From Deltaproteobacteria bacterium (lineage in GTDB: Bacteria > Myxococcota > JACPTQ01), in NCBI GenBank assembly GCA_016192705.1, contig JACPTQ010000070.1, forward strand, positions 1 to 55,232: DNA of 55,232 nt, read 5' to 3'. Position numbers and translations under genes: made by a program. Below the pieces are notes generated by a model that was not told the DNA's origin, searched no databases, and saw only the letters and a program-made list of their open reading frames with translations. Within the stretch, counting starts at the first letter, position 1. Every line of letters starts with the position of its first letter. Shown in pieces: positions 44,351-52,434 of this stretch.

Positions 44351-44628
44351 CGACGCTCCCCTTTTTCCTCTTCGCCGGCCACTTCCGCGACCAGCCTCAA
44401 AATCTCTGCGACCGCTTCGTACATCTCCGTCGGAATCTCCTCGCCGACTTCAAGCCCGTTCAAGGCGGACACGAGATCGACGTTTCGCATGACCGGCACG
44501 CCCGCCTCGCGCGCAACCGCGACAATTCGCTCGGCCACGAGACGCTCGCCCTTTGCAATCACCTGCGGCGCGGTCATCGTCGATTCGTTCCATTCGAGGG
44601 CGACGGCGACATCAGGCTCTTTGGGCAT
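44347..44628 (-). CDS. Stand-alone FlhB/YscU C-terminal domain protein
   Basis: 93 residues. It aligns from motif to motif with the cytoplasmic domain of FlhB: AVALEWNE...APQVIAKGERLVAERIVAVAREAGVPVMRN...DLVSALNGLEVGEEIPTEMYEAVAEILRLV. The NPTH autocleavage tetrapeptide, normally just ahead of AVAL(K/R)Y, is replaced by EPDV here, so it cannot self-cleave in the usual way, as with other FhlB/YlqH-like stand-alone versions. No flagellar or type III genes are in the window. Its stop overlaps the TatT start, placing it at the head of the TRAP operon. The role of this pairing is unknown. Confidence 0.85.
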   Translation of the reverse strand: MPKEPDVAVALEWNESTMTAPQVIAKGERLVAERIVAVAREAGVPVMRNVDLVSALNGLEVGEEIPTEMYEAVAEILRLVAEVAGEEEKGERR

Positions 44629-44667
44629 GCGACAAATATGAATCTTATTCGGAAACTGGGGGCGAGT

Positions 44668-45033
44668 TCAATTGGCTGTCAAAAATGAGTCAATGCCGGT
44701 CGCCGGGCAGCCGACCGCCTTGGCAACGTTTGTGAACATCTTCTTTCCGGTCTGCACGAAGAGGTACGCAAGGTCGACCGACTTGCCATCGACGATGAGT
44801 TCCGACAACTTGTCGTCGAATCGACGCGACGATACAGTGCGGACGACTTTGCTGGCCGTTGGCTTCGGTTCACCGCACGGTTTGCACCACGCCACCACGC
44901 GAGTGCCCTTCTTGATGAGCTTTGTCGCCCACTCGACGAGCGCCTTATCGAAGGCCTGGCACTGATCGGCGGCGGCAACCCCGGACGTGAGTAAGCCCGC
45001 GACGAACGACGAAACAACCAGCGTTCTCTTCAT
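44668..45033 (-). CDS. Small periplasmic protein with CxxC
   Basis: 121 residues; strong AGGAGGAGG site before ATG. Signal peptide (LVVSSFVAGLLTSGVAAA), then ~100 residues with four Cys: DQCQAF, WCKPCGEP and VGCPAT. The WCKPC sequence resembles a thioredoxin-type CxxC but the surrounding fold is not thioredoxin-like. No family recognised. It lies 52 bases after the glycosyltransferase operon and 39 bases before the FlhB-domain gene, all on one strand. Confidence 0.8.
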   Translation of the reverse strand: MKRTLVVSSFVAGLLTSGVAAADQCQAFDKALVEWATKLIKKGTRVVAWCKPCGEPKPTASKVVRTVSSRRFDDKLSELIVDGKSVDLAYLFVQTGKKMFTNVAKAVGCPATGIDSFLTAN

Positions 45034-45085
45034 TTCCTCCTCCTTTCTTAGACCCTCAATGATTGTGACGCCCGATCGAGAATTG

Positions 45086-46861
45086 TCAATCGGATAAGTC
45101 GTTTCTCAAATAAATCGCAACGCCTTCGACACGCTCGATAAGACGGTAGTGTTCTTCGAGGTACGTGGCAAGGCGCGGGTAGTTCGCGATGGGGAACGCC
45201 GCGTAGCCGTCCCAGCCGGCACGCGCGGCATCGATGAAAAGGCGTGGTTTCTTGCGGTCGAGGTCGTCGAAGAGCATCGTCCAGGCGTCGTCGAGTCCGC
45301 GCCCCTTGTCGGTGGGCCGATCGCTCGCGCTCTTGTCGCTCGACGCTTCGCCGGTCAGGTAGTTGCAAAACGAAAAGCGCGAACCCATCGGCCGGCGTGC
45401 AAAGACGTACATTTGCGGCGAGTTACCCCAGACGAAGATGCGGTCGTCGGGGAATGTGAGGGTGCGAACGCGGGCGGCGACGGTTTCGTAAGGTGGTTGG
45501 GGATCGTCGAGCGATTGGGCCCATGGGCGAAGCGCCGTCGAGAGGAGAAAGAAGGTGAGCGCGGGTGCGGCGATGAGAAAGACGATGAGCGCGCGGCGCG
45601 TGGAAGCGGGAGCGGGAGCGGATGCGGGTGCGGGGATTTTACGCAAAGGCGCAGAGACGCCAAGGGAAGAGGTCTCATTTCTTGGGTCTTTCCTCCTTTG
45701 CGCCTTGGCGTTGAAATCTTCTGCGGGAGCGGATGCGGAAGCGGGAGTCGCGGCCCAAAAACGACGAAGCGGAATCGCGGCCAGCACGCAAACTGCCGGC
45801 AGAATCAGGTGAAAGTAGTGGCCGAAGTAGCGACCGCCCGGAATAAGGGCTATGGCGCTCGTGAGGAACCAGGCGACCGCGAGAAGTTGCGCACGCGTTG
45901 TGTCCGTGAGCGTGCGGGTGCGGATTTCGGAAACGCCGTTTCGGGCCGCGTGGATTGCGCCGAGGAAGCCGAATCCATACGCGGCGATGGCGACGCCACC
46001 GATCATCGCGAGGCGCATGAGGAACCGGAATGCTGCCGTGAATCCCGTGAATCCAGCGGAAATGTAAGTGAAGTTAAAGATGAACCAAAAAACCGCGGCA
46101 TCGAGGTTGCCCGCGAGCGCGTAGGACATCGCGTAAAGACCGAGCGGAGCGACGCTTGCGGTTTTAGCGACGATGTAAAGACCGATCGCACGCAAAATCG
46201 TGACGCGATGTTGAACAACGTCGAGCAGGAGCGCGAAGGCGATGACACCCAGAAACGTGAATCCCTGATACTTCAGCGTCGCCGACAAGCCGACAAGAAA
46301 GCCGGCGAGGGCGAACGATCCAATCTTTTTCGCGCGCAGGAGAATTGCGAAGGCCCACGCCTGCGGCAACACCAAGAAGAGTTCGCAGTTCGCCGCGAGC
46401 GCGTCGTAGTCGTGCCACGTCGTCGAAAAGACGACCCAGAGGAGGGCGGCGATATCGCCGTCGCGCGCGTCGCCACGAATTCTGCGCGCCGCAGAACAGA
46501 GCGCCCATGCGGTTGCGAGAACTGCGAGCAAAACGAAAAGGTGCGCGCCGTGGGTTTGATATTGGCCGAAGACGGCGAACGCCGCGCGGTAGATGTCGTA
46601 GATGGCGGGCGGTTTGTGATCGACGACGTCGCGGTAAAGCGCGTCGCCACGCTGCATCGCGTCGGCGGTGGTGGCGTAAATCGCCTCGTCGTCGGAGAGG
46701 AGCGGCGTGAAGAAGGCGGGGACGCGGAGCAGCGCGCCGAGGGTCAGGATGGCGATGAAAAGGTGGGGTCGCCCTCTGTAAACAGGGGCTCCCCATTTTT
46801 GCCGCGTAGGCGACCCACTGGGTCGCCCACCATTGCGGCGAAAATAGCGTCGGGTGATCAT
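45086..46861 (-). CDS. GT-C type glycosyltransferase (GT39/ArnT-like) with inserted repeats
   Basis: 591 residues from ATG 46861 (ATGA overlap with the upstream gene). About twelve membrane helices; first periplasmic loop carries LLSDDEAIYATTADAMQRGDALYRDVVDHKPP, the acidic DD/E motif of polyprenyl-phosphate-dependent GT-C enzymes. The C-terminal soluble part has FVWGNSPQMYVFARRPMGSRFSFCNYL and KPRLFIDAAR, shared with the gene at 48252, so the two are paralogues. Two insertions are unusual: residues ~21-32 are translated from a 33-bp dispersed repeat and residues ~379-410 from the 96-bp element, both next to low-complexity sequence. Probable role: adding sugars to a surface glycan. Confidence 0.88.
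   Translation of the reverse strand: MITRRYFRRNGGRPSGSPTRQKWGAPVYRGRPHLFIAILTLGALLRVPAFFTPLLSDDEAIYATTADAMQRGDALYRDVVDHKPPAIYDIYRAAFAVFGQYQTHGAHLFVLLAVLATAWALCSAARRIRGDARDGDIAALLWVVFSTTWHDYDALAANCELFLVLPQAWAFAILLRAKKIGSFALAGFLVGLSATLKYQGFTFLGVIAFALLLDVVQHRVTILRAIGLYIVAKTASVAPLGLYAMSYALAGNLDAAVFWFIFNFTYISAGFTGFTAAFRFLMRLAMIGGVAIAAYGFGFLGAIHAARNGVSEIRTRTLTDTTRAQLLAVAWFLTSAIALIPGGRYFGHYFHLILPAVCVLAAIPLRRFWAATPASASAPAEDFNAKAQRRKDPRNETSSLGVSAPLRKIPAPASAPAPASTRRALIVFLIAAPALTFFLLSTALRPWAQSLDDPQPPYETVAARVRTLTFPDDRIFVWGNSPQMYVFARRPMGSRFSFCNYLTGEASSDKSASDRPTDKGRGLDDAWTMLFDDLDRKKPRLFIDAARAGWDGYAAFPIANYPRLATYLEEHYRLIERVEGVAIYLRNDLSD
45631..45726. repeat. 96-bp partly palindromic dispersed element, copy 2 (in glycosyltransferase)
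   Basis: Six substitutions from copy 1 in dctM, no gaps, same frame; encodes NAKAQRRKDPRNETSSLG, four residue changes from copy 1 over 29. GCGGGA tracts flank both ends, as in copy 1. It sits in a loop between the last helices of the enzyme, so it tolerated insertion. Confidence 0.85.
46766..46827 (-). repeat. 33-bp dispersed repeat, translated copy, with adjacent palindrome
   Basis: Bases 46766-46798 are the exact reverse complement of 13518-13550. Just beyond lies GGCGACCCA-C-TGGGTCGCC (46809-46827), a perfect 9-bp inverted repeat which shares GGCGACCC with the 33-bp unit, so the two belong to one element. It is inside the N-terminal coding part of the glycosyltransferase gene, where it encodes GSPTRQKWGAPVYRGRP. 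Confidence 0.8.
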
Positions 46862-48255
46862 GCGTGTCGTGCTTTCGATCGCCACAACCCCACGAGCGCA
46901 TCGAAGAACAAGAACCCGACGGCAGCGTTGCGAAGGAAAAGCACCGTTACGAGCGCTGGGTTAAATGTCTGATATAGAATGGGATAGGCGCGCGGAAAGT
47001 AAATCTGCGTGAGGAACGCGGCTGTAATGAGGGCGACGACGCGGCGCTTGCGGTGGTGTGTCGAGAGAAATGCGAGCGGGAAAAGCCAAAGGACGAATTG
47101 TGGCGAAAAGATTTTCGAGAAGGCGAGGAGGGCCGCGACGATGGCGAGCGCGGCATCGAGGGCCAAAATGTTTCGCGCGGTGGCCTCTTTGTTCTTAAGG
47201 ATTGCGCGCGCAAAAGCAGCATAAACTGCGGCGATTGCGGCGGGGAGAACGATGTGCGAAAGCGAAACCAGCGTTGAACTTGCGGATGAAACGAGTTCCC
47301 ATGAGCCGTGGGTCAATGTGCGCGTGACGTCGTACCCAAAGAGAACGTGCGCGACGAGAAGGATCGAGCCGTAGGTCGACTCCATGAGGACGCCGCGTTC
47401 GCCTTGGAACGACAGCATGGCGACGTAGCCGGAGGGCGAGGCGAGGAGGGGCGGAAGGTTAACGAGCGCGAGCGCGAGCGAGAAAACGGCGCCGGAGCGG
47501 GCGGCGTCGGCGAAGCGTCGATCGACGAGCGTGGGGATGACGAGGAGGGGCGCTAAGAAGAGCGGATAGATTTTCGTCGACACGCCAAGTGCGAGAAGAA
47601 TGGCGGCGGTTTTCAAGCGGCCCGCGGTGAGTGCGTCGAGCATCGCTGCGACGAAAAATGCGACGAGCGGATCGAAGCGGTGCGTCGAGATGACGCCGAG
47701 GCCAAAGTGAAAGAGGAGCGACAGCGCGAGAAGCGGCACGGGGCCGCGTCGGCCAATAAGCCCGAGACGGCGAAGCGTGCGGTACGCGAAGAAAATGGAG
47801 CCGAGTGTGAACGCGGTGAGAAAGAGGCCGAGGATGTGCTGGTAGTCGGTGAAGTCGCCGCCCCAGAGCGCGGTTACGAGGCGCGGCGGAATAAAGGCAA
47901 GAAGCGCGAGGGCCGGGTATTCGATCGGGATGTCGCGGTACGGCAGGCGCGCGCGCGGCGGGTCGAACGGCGCGAGCTTGTCGAGAAGACGCGAACCGGT
48001 GTCGAGCGCGCGTTCGGCGCTAACCGAGAAGCCGAGAGTCAAGTTCGCAAGCTCGTAGTAAAGGCGCTCGTCGTAGTTCTTTGAGAAGTAGAGGCGAATC
48101 GCGGACCAGGTCGTCGCTTCACCGCGATGCCACTTTGCGCGCTCGTCGTTTTCGCGCGACTCGGGCGAGAAACCGACTGCGAAAACGCCGTTCAAGAGCG
48201 CGACATGCGCAGCAACGAGGGCGATCGTTGCGATGCGATTTCTTGGAATGGTCAT
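46858..48255 (-). CDS. Multi-pass glycosyltransferase, GT87-like
   Basis: 465 residues, about eleven helices. The first loop after the signal-like helix carries RENDERAKWHRGEATTWSAIRLYFSKNYDERLYYELAN, followed by IPIEYPALALLAFIPP, GVISTHRFDPLVAFFVAAMLDALTAGRLKTAAILLALGVSTKIYPLFLAPLLV, and FSKIFSPQFVLWLFPLAFL; the pattern of EYPPL and K(I/L)YP with SPQ is typical of GT87/DUF2029 mannosyltransferases. Translationally coupled on both sides (ATGA at each end). Donor is probably a polyprenyl-phosphate sugar. Confidence 0.85.
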   Translation of the reverse strand: MTIPRNRIATIALVAAHVALLNGVFAVGFSPESRENDERAKWHRGEATTWSAIRLYFSKNYDERLYYELANLTLGFSVSAERALDTGSRLLDKLAPFDPPRARLPYRDIPIEYPALALLAFIPPRLVTALWGGDFTDYQHILGLFLTAFTLGSIFFAYRTLRRLGLIGRRGPVPLLALSLLFHFGLGVISTHRFDPLVAFFVAAMLDALTAGRLKTAAILLALGVSTKIYPLFLAPLLVIPTLVDRRFADAARSGAVFSLALALVNLPPLLASPSGYVAMLSFQGERGVLMESTYGSILLVAHVLFGYDVTRTLTHGSWELVSSASSTLVSLSHIVLPAAIAAVYAAFARAILKNKEATARNILALDAALAIVAALLAFSKIFSPQFVLWLFPLAFLSTHHRKRRVVALITAAFLTQIYFPRAYPILYQTFNPALVTVLFLRNAAVGFLFFDALVGLWRSKARHA

Positions 48256-49691
48256 TGGCGAGCGTAAATTCGGTAGTCACGGCCAGTTTCGATCAACCGG
48301 TAGAACTTCTCGACGTGCTCCGCGAGGTCATGCGCATTCTTGAACTTCTCCGGGCCGAGGTCGATGACGATGCGGGGCTTCTGGCGTTCAAAGTCACTGA
48401 CGATCTGCTCGTCCCTAAATTTCGGATGATATCGAAGCGACGGCTGAAAGTGGCGCGAGGCGGGGCGGCGTTCGGCGGCGACGTAGAGGCGTTCGGCGTC
48501 CTTTCCCCAGACGAAGATCGGGTCGGTCACGCGCGTAGCATGGCGGATTGCGGCGACGGGAGACGTGAGATCGATGCGGTTGGGGTCGAGGAGCGATTCG
48601 AACTTTGGTCGCGCCCATTGAAACGCGGTTAGGAGGAGAACGGGCGTGAACGTCGCGGCGAGAATGAGGCGGGGCGATCGGCGCGCGAGCATGGCGAAGT
48701 GTGGCGCGGCGACAACGAGCAGCGGCGGAAGCAGCGGAAGGAACGACGTGGTCCCGCGACCCTTGGCGACTATGGGAACAATGAGAGAAGCCGCGAGCCA
48801 AAAGAGAACAAATCGATGTTCGCGTGGTAGAAAGGCACGAAAGTTACGCAGGGCGGCATAGATGACAATTGCGAGTGGAATCGCTAATTGTAAAACAGCG
48901 ATGCCGATTGTGCCCAGCGCGTCCTCCGGCGAATCCAACGTTCTGAGCGCTTGATACCTCATGAGATAGTCCAGACCCAAAGGAATGCTCTCGACGATGC
49001 CCACGGTGATAATCCAAGGAACCAGCGATGTTCCGAATGCGGCGAAACCGAAGGTTCGTGAATCGACGATGAAGACGATGACGATGAGGACGAGTGCGTA
49101 AGGACCTACATAGAGCGACGCAAGACCGGCGGCCAAGCCGGCGAGTGTGGCAAACGCCCCGTTCGCACGGGCGCGGAATTCAAGCCAGGCCCAGAGGGCG
49201 ACCGTCAGGAAAAACGTTGCAAGGAGGGGTGGCGAAACGGCGAGCGCGCCGAGATTTGCCGTCGATGGGGAGAAGAGGACGTATCCGAGCGCGGCAACGG
49301 CGCCGGCGTCGTCGCCTGCGATTCGTCGCACGGCGGCGCCCAAGAGGAGCGCGGTTGCAACGGTGAGGAGCATCGCGAGGATCACGATGCCCGTATGGTT
49401 GAACGGGAAGCTCAAGGCGTAGACGGCGGCGTACGTCGCGTAATCGACCGGTGAACCATAATCCACGACGTCGACGAACATCGTGCCCCCCGCGGCCAGC
49501 ATGGCGCCACCCGCGGCAAGGCGATGCTCTTCGATTGTTGCGGGGCCGTAAACGATCGCTGGAAAGCGCAAAAGAACCGCGAAAATAAAAACGAGGCGGC
49601 CCGCGACGTGCGGTTTGAAGAGCCGTGTCGACGAAGTTGCGGTCGTCACCGGACTTTCGTTGTCAGGCTCCGCGACATCAATGGGGCGCAC
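48252..49691 (-). CDS. GT-C type membrane glycosyltransferase (GT39-like), paralogue
   Basis: 479 residues, GTG start that overlaps the exporter gene by 14 bases. About ten helices. In the first loop PATIEEHRLAAGGAMLAAGG, the acidic pair stands where DDE does in the paralogue at 45086. C-terminal DPIFVWGKDAERLYVAAERRPASRHFQPSL and KPRIVIDLGPEKFKNAHDL match that paralogue. Donor and acceptor are unknown. Confidence 0.85.
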   Translation of the reverse strand: MRPIDVAEPDNESPVTTATSSTRLFKPHVAGRLVFIFAVLLRFPAIVYGPATIEEHRLAAGGAMLAAGGTMFVDVVDYGSPVDYATYAAVYALSFPFNHTGIVILAMLLTVATALLLGAAVRRIAGDDAGAVAALGYVLFSPSTANLGALAVSPPLLATFFLTVALWAWLEFRARANGAFATLAGLAAGLASLYVGPYALVLIVIVFIVDSRTFGFAAFGTSLVPWIITVGIVESIPLGLDYLMRYQALRTLDSPEDALGTIGIAVLQLAIPLAIVIYAALRNFRAFLPREHRFVLFWLAASLIVPIVAKGRGTTSFLPLLPPLLVVAAPHFAMLARRSPRLILAATFTPVLLLTAFQWARPKFESLLDPNRIDLTSPVAAIRHATRVTDPIFVWGKDAERLYVAAERRPASRHFQPSLRYHPKFRDEQIVSDFERQKPRIVIDLGPEKFKNAHDLAEHVEKFYRLIETGRDYRIYARQ

Positions 49692-52434
49692 GGATATCGT
49701 CTCCCGCTACCGCGCCCGCACTTGCATCCGCTCTCGCCCCGGCTCCCGCTTCTTTTTTCGTACCCCCTTTTTTTTCTCGTCCGACCTCATCTTCACTCGG
49801 TGTCTCTGTGGTTACTCTTCTCTTTTTCTTTATCCCCTCAATCGCCGAGACAAATGCCGGCATGATGAGCGTCGCCGCAACGATGCACGTCAGCTCGCCG
49901 ATGTTCGCGAGCACACCGAACGACACGAGCGCGCGGTTGTCCGACAAAAGGAGCGACCCGTACCCGATGATTGTTGTGAGTGAGCAAAGCACGACAGCCC
50001 CGCCCGTCGTTGCGATGACGCGCGCCATTGAGCCTCGTCCGTCGTGTCGGTAACGCATGAAAACGTTCACCGCGTAGTCGACGCCGATGCCGAGCGTAAT
50101 CGGGATCGCGATGAAGTTGAGGAAATTCAAACGAATGGCACCGAGGTGCGCGATGGCCATCATTGACAAAACGCCCATCGCGAGCGCGAACAAAACCAGC
50201 GACGAAAGCCAGAAGCGGCGAAAGATGATGAGGACGAGAAGCACGACGCCGACGAACGAAACAACGATGGCACGTGGGCCATCGGTTGCGATCGCCTTCA
50301 ACATGTCCGCGAAAATGACCGCTTGCCCAGATGCCGTCACGATTTCGCCGCTTTCGAGCTTCACCTCGCGCACGGCCGCCGCAAACTTCATGAGGTCGTG
50401 CCCGCTGTATTGGTACATCCCGTCGCGCATCGCGACATAAAGGACGAGCCCGCGCGTGCCGTCCTTTTCCGTGAAGAATCGCGCGAGAAATTCGGGGAGT
50501 TCGGCGACGCCAATCGGCTTGAGTCCCGCCTGCGGAATCATGTCGCCGACTTCGCGCCGCTGCTCGTCGCTTAAGTGCTCCCACGCGTCTTCAAGGACGC
50601 GCCGCCGGATGTCGTCGATGATTGGGATCTTTTTCGCGACGCCCTTCGGCAACACGTCGTCGATCGTCGCGACGCCTTGAATCGCCGCCTGCCCCGGGGC
50701 CGCCGCATCACGCGCCCTGAGGAGCGCGGCCTTAATCGCCGCGACCTGGTCGGGTCGTCCCGGGTCGGCGAGCATGATAATTCCGGGGAGTGCGCGCACG
50801 TCGCCGTTCCCGCCGTTTTTCTTGCCGTTGTCTTTTTCTTTCTCCTTCGCTTTGGCCGCGTCATCGTCTTCCGTGCCCTCGACGATTTTGTCGACGCGAA
50901 TCGAAAGCTGATACGGCCCCACGCGCCCGCGCTCGCTTCGCAGTTTTGAAAGGTTGTATTCAAACGGGTCCGCGGAGAGGTTTTTCACGACGATGAAACC
51001 CGCGGCGAAGACGATCGCGACGCCGACGAACGCGAGGGTGCGCGGTAAGCGGCGAATCAGCGCGGGAAAACCAAGCGTGAAGAGCGCGGCGAAAAACGGG
51101 TGCTCTCGAACCGCCTTCACCGGGCGAATTTTTTCGGCGAGAACGAACAGTGCCGGAAGCACCGTGAACGACGCGAGCCAACAGAGCAGCATGCCAATGC
51201 CGCCGATGAAGCCAAACTGGTTGAAGCCGCGAAAGTCCGTGACGAGGAGGGAACCGTAGGCGACCGAGGCAGCGAGGGCCGCCGTTACCGTTGAGACCGC
51301 GGTGTATCGAAGGGCGTCGGCGAGTGCCGCGCGCATGTCGAACCCGGCGCGGCGCTCTTCGAAGTAACGCGCACCCAAGATGATGCCGAAGTTGACGCCG
51401 TTCCCCGCGACGATCGAGCCGAGGAACGCCGTCGACGTGTTCAGGTAGCCGATGACGATTTGCGTGAGGCCGAACGTCCACGCGCACCCCATGATGAGCG
51501 AGATGCCGAGAGCGCCGAGCGCGCGCCATCGTCGAAAGAAAAGAAAAATCGAAAGGACGACGAGACCGACGCAGACGATCGAAATGACGGTCAGCTCGTC
51601 TTTGAGGGCTTCGACTTCAGCACGGCCCGTGACGAGCGGCCCCGCGAAATCGATCTTGAGCGCGGGGTGAAACGTCGCGGGGTTGAGTCCGTCCGCTTCG
51701 CGACGAATGCTCGCCATGAGACGGTCGACGTGGTCGATCGACGTCGCCTCTTCGGGAAGACGCAAAAACGCGATGACGAGGCGTCCCTTCTCGCCCGCGT
51801 AATAGCCGTCGCGGTAACGATCAAACGTCGCCGCCTTCTCGCGGTACTTGGCGCGAAATTCGTCGAGCTTCAGGTTTGTCGCCGATTTCGGCTTCGCCCC
51901 TTTTTCTTTTTCTCTTTCCTTTTGTTTTTTTTTGTCGTCGTCGTCCGAAAGGTCGATGAGAACGCCCGCGCCTTTGAGCGCCGCCTTGCCGAACTCTTTC
52001 TTGAGGTGGTCGCGAAACTCAACGAGGTCTTTGAGATTCGCATAGAGGTATTTGTTGCGATCGAAAAACGCCTTTTCGGCTTTGACGTTGTATTCAACTT
52101 GCTTGATGCGCGATTTCCCGAGCCGGTCAATTCGCGGGACGAGGGCTTCGAGGAAGCGCTTGTTCGCCTCGAAGTCGGGGCTCTCGATGGCGAGAACGAG
52201 CGTTCCGGTGCCGCCCATGCGCTTCTCGATGCGGGCGAGGTCTTTGACGCTTTGCTGCCCCGCGGGAAGGAGTTCGCGAAGGTCAACGCGGAATTCGAGG
52301 CGGGACGCGAAGAAGACGGCGATCGCCGTGAGCGCAGTTGCGGCAAAGACGACTTTCCACGGGTTGCGGATAAGAAAATCGGTGTAGCGAATCGTGAAGC
52401 GGCCGGGTGGGCGTACCTCCGGAATCGGAATCAC
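49678..52434 (-). CDS. RND/MMPL-family exporter, HpnN-like
   Basis: 918 residues. GTG 52434 overlaps the stop of the deacetylase gene (GTGA), and the longer upstream open frame is shadow sequence. N-terminal helix (~18-38), large periplasmic loop, a first block of five helices (~275-455), a second loop, and a second block (~700-870) with GIGVDYAVNVFMRYRHDG and NRALVSFGVLANIGELTCI. The duplicated MMPL architecture and RYFEERR motif suit the HpnN-type RND transporters. Both loops have long charged insertions (DDDDKKKQKEREKEKGAKPKS and KAKEKEKDNGKKNGGNGD), and the C-terminal tail has an Ala-Gly hexamer tract (~49700-49745). Substrate is probably lipid. Confidence 0.88.
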   Translation of the reverse strand: MIPIPEVRPPGRFTIRYTDFLIRNPWKVVFAATALTAIAVFFASRLEFRVDLRELLPAGQQSVKDLARIEKRMGGTGTLVLAIESPDFEANKRFLEALVPRIDRLGKSRIKQVEYNVKAEKAFFDRNKYLYANLKDLVEFRDHLKKEFGKAALKGAGVLIDLSDDDDKKKQKEREKEKGAKPKSATNLKLDEFRAKYREKAATFDRYRDGYYAGEKGRLVIAFLRLPEEATSIDHVDRLMASIRREADGLNPATFHPALKIDFAGPLVTGRAEVEALKDELTVISIVCVGLVVLSIFLFFRRWRALGALGISLIMGCAWTFGLTQIVIGYLNTSTAFLGSIVAGNGVNFGIILGARYFEERRAGFDMRAALADALRYTAVSTVTAALAASVAYGSLLVTDFRGFNQFGFIGGIGMLLCWLASFTVLPALFVLAEKIRPVKAVREHPFFAALFTLGFPALIRRLPRTLAFVGVAIVFAAGFIVVKNLSADPFEYNLSKLRSERGRVGPYQLSIRVDKIVEGTEDDDAAKAKEKEKDNGKKNGGNGDVRALPGIIMLADPGRPDQVAAIKAALLRARDAAAPGQAAIQGVATIDDVLPKGVAKKIPIIDDIRRRVLEDAWEHLSDEQRREVGDMIPQAGLKPIGVAELPEFLARFFTEKDGTRGLVLYVAMRDGMYQYSGHDLMKFAAAVREVKLESGEIVTASGQAVIFADMLKAIATDGPRAIVVSFVGVVLLVLIIFRRFWLSSLVLFALAMGVLSMMAIAHLGAIRLNFLNFIAIPITLGIGVDYAVNVFMRYRHDGRGSMARVIATTGGAVVLCSLTTIIGYGSLLLSDNRALVSFGVLANIGELTCIVAATLIMPAFVSAIEGIKKKRRVTTETPSEDEVGREKKGGTKKEAGAGARADASAGAVAGDDIRAPH

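Noticed and set aside
44347-44628. Part of a type III secretion or flagellar gene cluster
   Set aside because: No other export-apparatus gene is in the window and the protein lacks NPTH and the membrane domain.
41629-45726. IS element or transposon carrying the segment between the two 96-bp copies
   Set aside because: The interval holds the TRAP operon and part of a glycosyltransferase in intact frames, no transposase, and the copies are in direct orientation inside coding regions.
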